Assembly: GCA_021772735.1 (NCBI GenBank)
Contig: JAJFLK010000246.1
Location: 1-6,588, forward strand
Length of the DNA stretch: 6,588 nt
Reading direction: 5' to 3'
Source: Candidatus Sumerlaeota bacterium
Lineage (GTDB): Bacteria > Sumerlaeota > Sumerlaeia > MVZB01 > JAJFLK01
Shown in pieces: positions 5,422-6,588 of the stretch. Numbering within the stretch: the first letter of the stretch is position 1; the number at the start of each line of letters is the position of its first letter. The notes under the pieces were generated by a model. That model worked only from the letters and a program-made list of their open reading frames with translations. It was not told the DNA's origin and did no database searches. The position numbers and the translations under genes were made by a program.

Positions 5422-6588
5422 TCATATCGGGGAGAGCGCTTCGCACAGCCACTCTGCCATCAGTTCCCCGCCTCGGCGATGGCCGTTCTCGTTCCAGTGC
5501 CCGCCTCCCGGATTCGCCTCGAAGCCGTGGAAATAGGTTCCCGAGGCCTCGGCTTCGGCTTGGAGCGAAGGCGCCAGGTTCAGCACGGCAAAGCCTTCTC
5601 GCCGGCCCAGCTCGGCGATTCGTTTATCGGGATAGAAGAGATCATCGACGCCCAGGCTTGATCGAAACCGGGCGCGAGCCTCGGCGTCCGGCGTGACCTG
5701 AATCCCGCTGGACAGAGTGGCCAGTGCGAATCGCGCCCCGTGGGAATCAACCTCGCGGCCCATGATCGTGATGAGCTCCTCGGTCGTCCGCCAGGCCTGG
5801 CTCAAGAGTTCGGAATGTTCCCGAATGTAAATCTGGTTATCGAGGCCGATCTCTCCGGCGCTTGCTTCATCTTGCTCGAAGCGTTGGCTACGGCGGCCGA
5901 CGACGCGGAGTTGATAGCGCGCATGATTAGCCACTTGGGCGAGACGCGAATACCGGATGCCGATGCGCATGAGGCGGATCAGCGGGCTTGCGCGGCGGGT
6001 GTATGATTTTGACGTGAGGAACGAGTCATCGAGAACGAGCTCGCCGCCCTGCCAGACAAAATAGGGGATGTAGTCCACGCGTTTGAGCTCGCGCACGTTG
6101 TCCGAAATGTCGTTGCCGGTGGTGAAGGCGAGCAACACGAGATCGGGTTGATACTCCCACACTACGTGCCTGAGCATCAGAAGCTCCTGAGCCGTGCCGT
6201 ATCCACTGACGCCGAAGTTGATGCATTCGATTTGCCTATCGCCAAACGATGGGCATTGCGCAAGCTCGCGTTCGAGCACGGCCCAAAAAGCATCCGCAGC
6301 GTCGACCTGAAGGGCTTCGGCATATGAATCGCCGAGGATGGCGATGCGAAACGTGCCGTGCGGCTTGGCGAAATCATGTTCGCGATCTCGCAGCCCCTGG
6401 CTGTTGATCGAGACCCACGCATCCCCCTCGCTCGTATAGCGGCCCCGCACGCCCGGGGCGAGCGATGTGCCCAGGATGGGGTCGTGCCGGGCGAACACGG
6501 GATACGAGACGCCGGCGATCCTCAGACCGAGTTCCACGATACCGAGCGACGCGAGCATCCCGAGGACCGCCGCGGCGGCGGCGAAAAG
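5422..6588 (-). CDS. SGNH hydrolase-like membrane protein (5' end outside window)
   Basis: At least 388 residues are encoded, 378 of them from the ATG at 6558. The frame is open to the right edge and adds hydrophobic residues (LFAAAAAVLG) that extend a membrane segment running into LASLGIVELGLR, so the true start is probably outside. Counting from Met at 6558, a linker (LGTSLAPGVRG, INSQGLRDRE) precedes the SGNH domain. Block I is ILGDSYAEALQV with Ser78, block II INFGVSGYG around Gly116-119, block III TTGND with Asn149, and block V GGGHWNENGH with His354. In related proteins block V reads DGHWN or DxxH. Here the three residues before His354 are all Gly, so the catalytic acid is missing and activity may be altered or lost. 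The role is probably envelope or exopolysaccharide acyl-ester chemistry, substrate unknown. It shares its layout with the SGNH protein at 564-1883 and converges on pdxH. Confidence 0.88.
   Translation of the reverse strand, partial: LFAAAAAVLGMLASLGIVELGLRIAGVSYPVFARHDPILGTSLAPGVRGRYTSEGDAWVSINSQGLRDREHDFAKPHGTFRIAILGDSYAEALQVDAADAFWAVLERELAQCPSFGDRQIECINFGVSGYGTAQELLMLRHVVWEYQPDLVLLAFTTGNDISDNVRELKRVDYIPYFVWQGGELVLDDSFLTSKSYTRRASPLIRLMRIGIRYSRLAQVANHARYQLRVVGRRSQRFEQDEASAGEIGLDNQIYIREHSELLSQAWRTTEELITIMGREVDSHGARFALATLSSGIQVTPDAEARARFRSSLGVDDLFYPDKRIAELGRREGFAVLNLAPSLQAEAEASGTYFHGFEANPGGGHWNENGHRRGGELMAEWLCEALSPI

Noticed and set aside
4996..5661. Plus-strand open frame crossing the end of pdxH into the second SGNH gene
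   Set aside because: It overlaps two recognised genes in other frames and its translation is a low-complexity Arg/Ser/Pro-rich shadow.
1..6588. Mobile element, CRISPR array, toxin-antitoxin or phage-defence module
   Set aside because: No transposase, integrase, terminal repeats, spacer arrays or defence domains are seen; every long gene has an ordinary hydrolase, VOC, PdxH or repeat-protein reading.

Overview
The window looks like chromosomal DNA from a moderately GC-rich (roughly 55-65% GC in most genes), probably Gram-negative and possibly uncultured bacterium. The evidence is close gene packing, Shine-Dalgarno sites, an LSGC lipobox on a secreted hydrolase, and membrane-anchored SGNH proteins. 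No ribosomal or phylogenetic marker is present, so I cannot place it more precisely. I see no tRNA, rRNA, CRISPR array, insertion sequence or integrase.

Layout. (a) 1-506, plus strand: the 3' part of a gene cut by the left edge. It encodes a protein built from strictly 10-residue repeats with a conserved hydrophobic residue, Gly and aromatic/hydrophobic residue. (b) 564-1883, minus strand: a 439-residue membrane-anchored SGNH (GDSL-like) hydrolase with an intact catalytic set and lower GC than its neighbours. (c) 1884-2163: a divergent intergenic region with a perfect 7+7 bp inverted repeat. (d) 2164-4230, 4227-4646 and 4683-5366, plus strand: a compact three-gene run. It encodes a neutral/alkaline ceramidase-family lipoprotein, a small VOC (glyoxalase-fold) protein whose start overlaps the ceramidase stop, and pyridoxamine 5'-phosphate oxidase (pdxH). 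(e) 5422-6588, minus strand: a second SGNH hydrolase-like protein, cut by the right edge, with the same membrane-segment plus linker layout as the first.

How the genes may work together. The ceramidase-like lipoprotein should act outside the cytoplasm on N-acyl sphingoid or related amide lipids. PdxH makes pyridoxal 5'-phosphate in the cytoplasm. Sphingoid-base synthesis and breakdown enzymes (serine palmitoyltransferase, sphingosine-1-phosphate lyase) need that cofactor, which gives a possible but unproven link; the neighbourhood may simply be coincidental. The two SGNH proteins, on the opposite strand at either side of the run, are probably envelope or polysaccharide esterases/acyltransferases.

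The points most worth a second look are the 10-residue repeat protein, Thr in place of the expected nucleophilic Ser in the ceramidase, loss of the catalytic acid in the second SGNH protein, and a 12-base triplicated start region at the ceramidase/VOC junction. I find no strong case for a completely new multi-gene system here.
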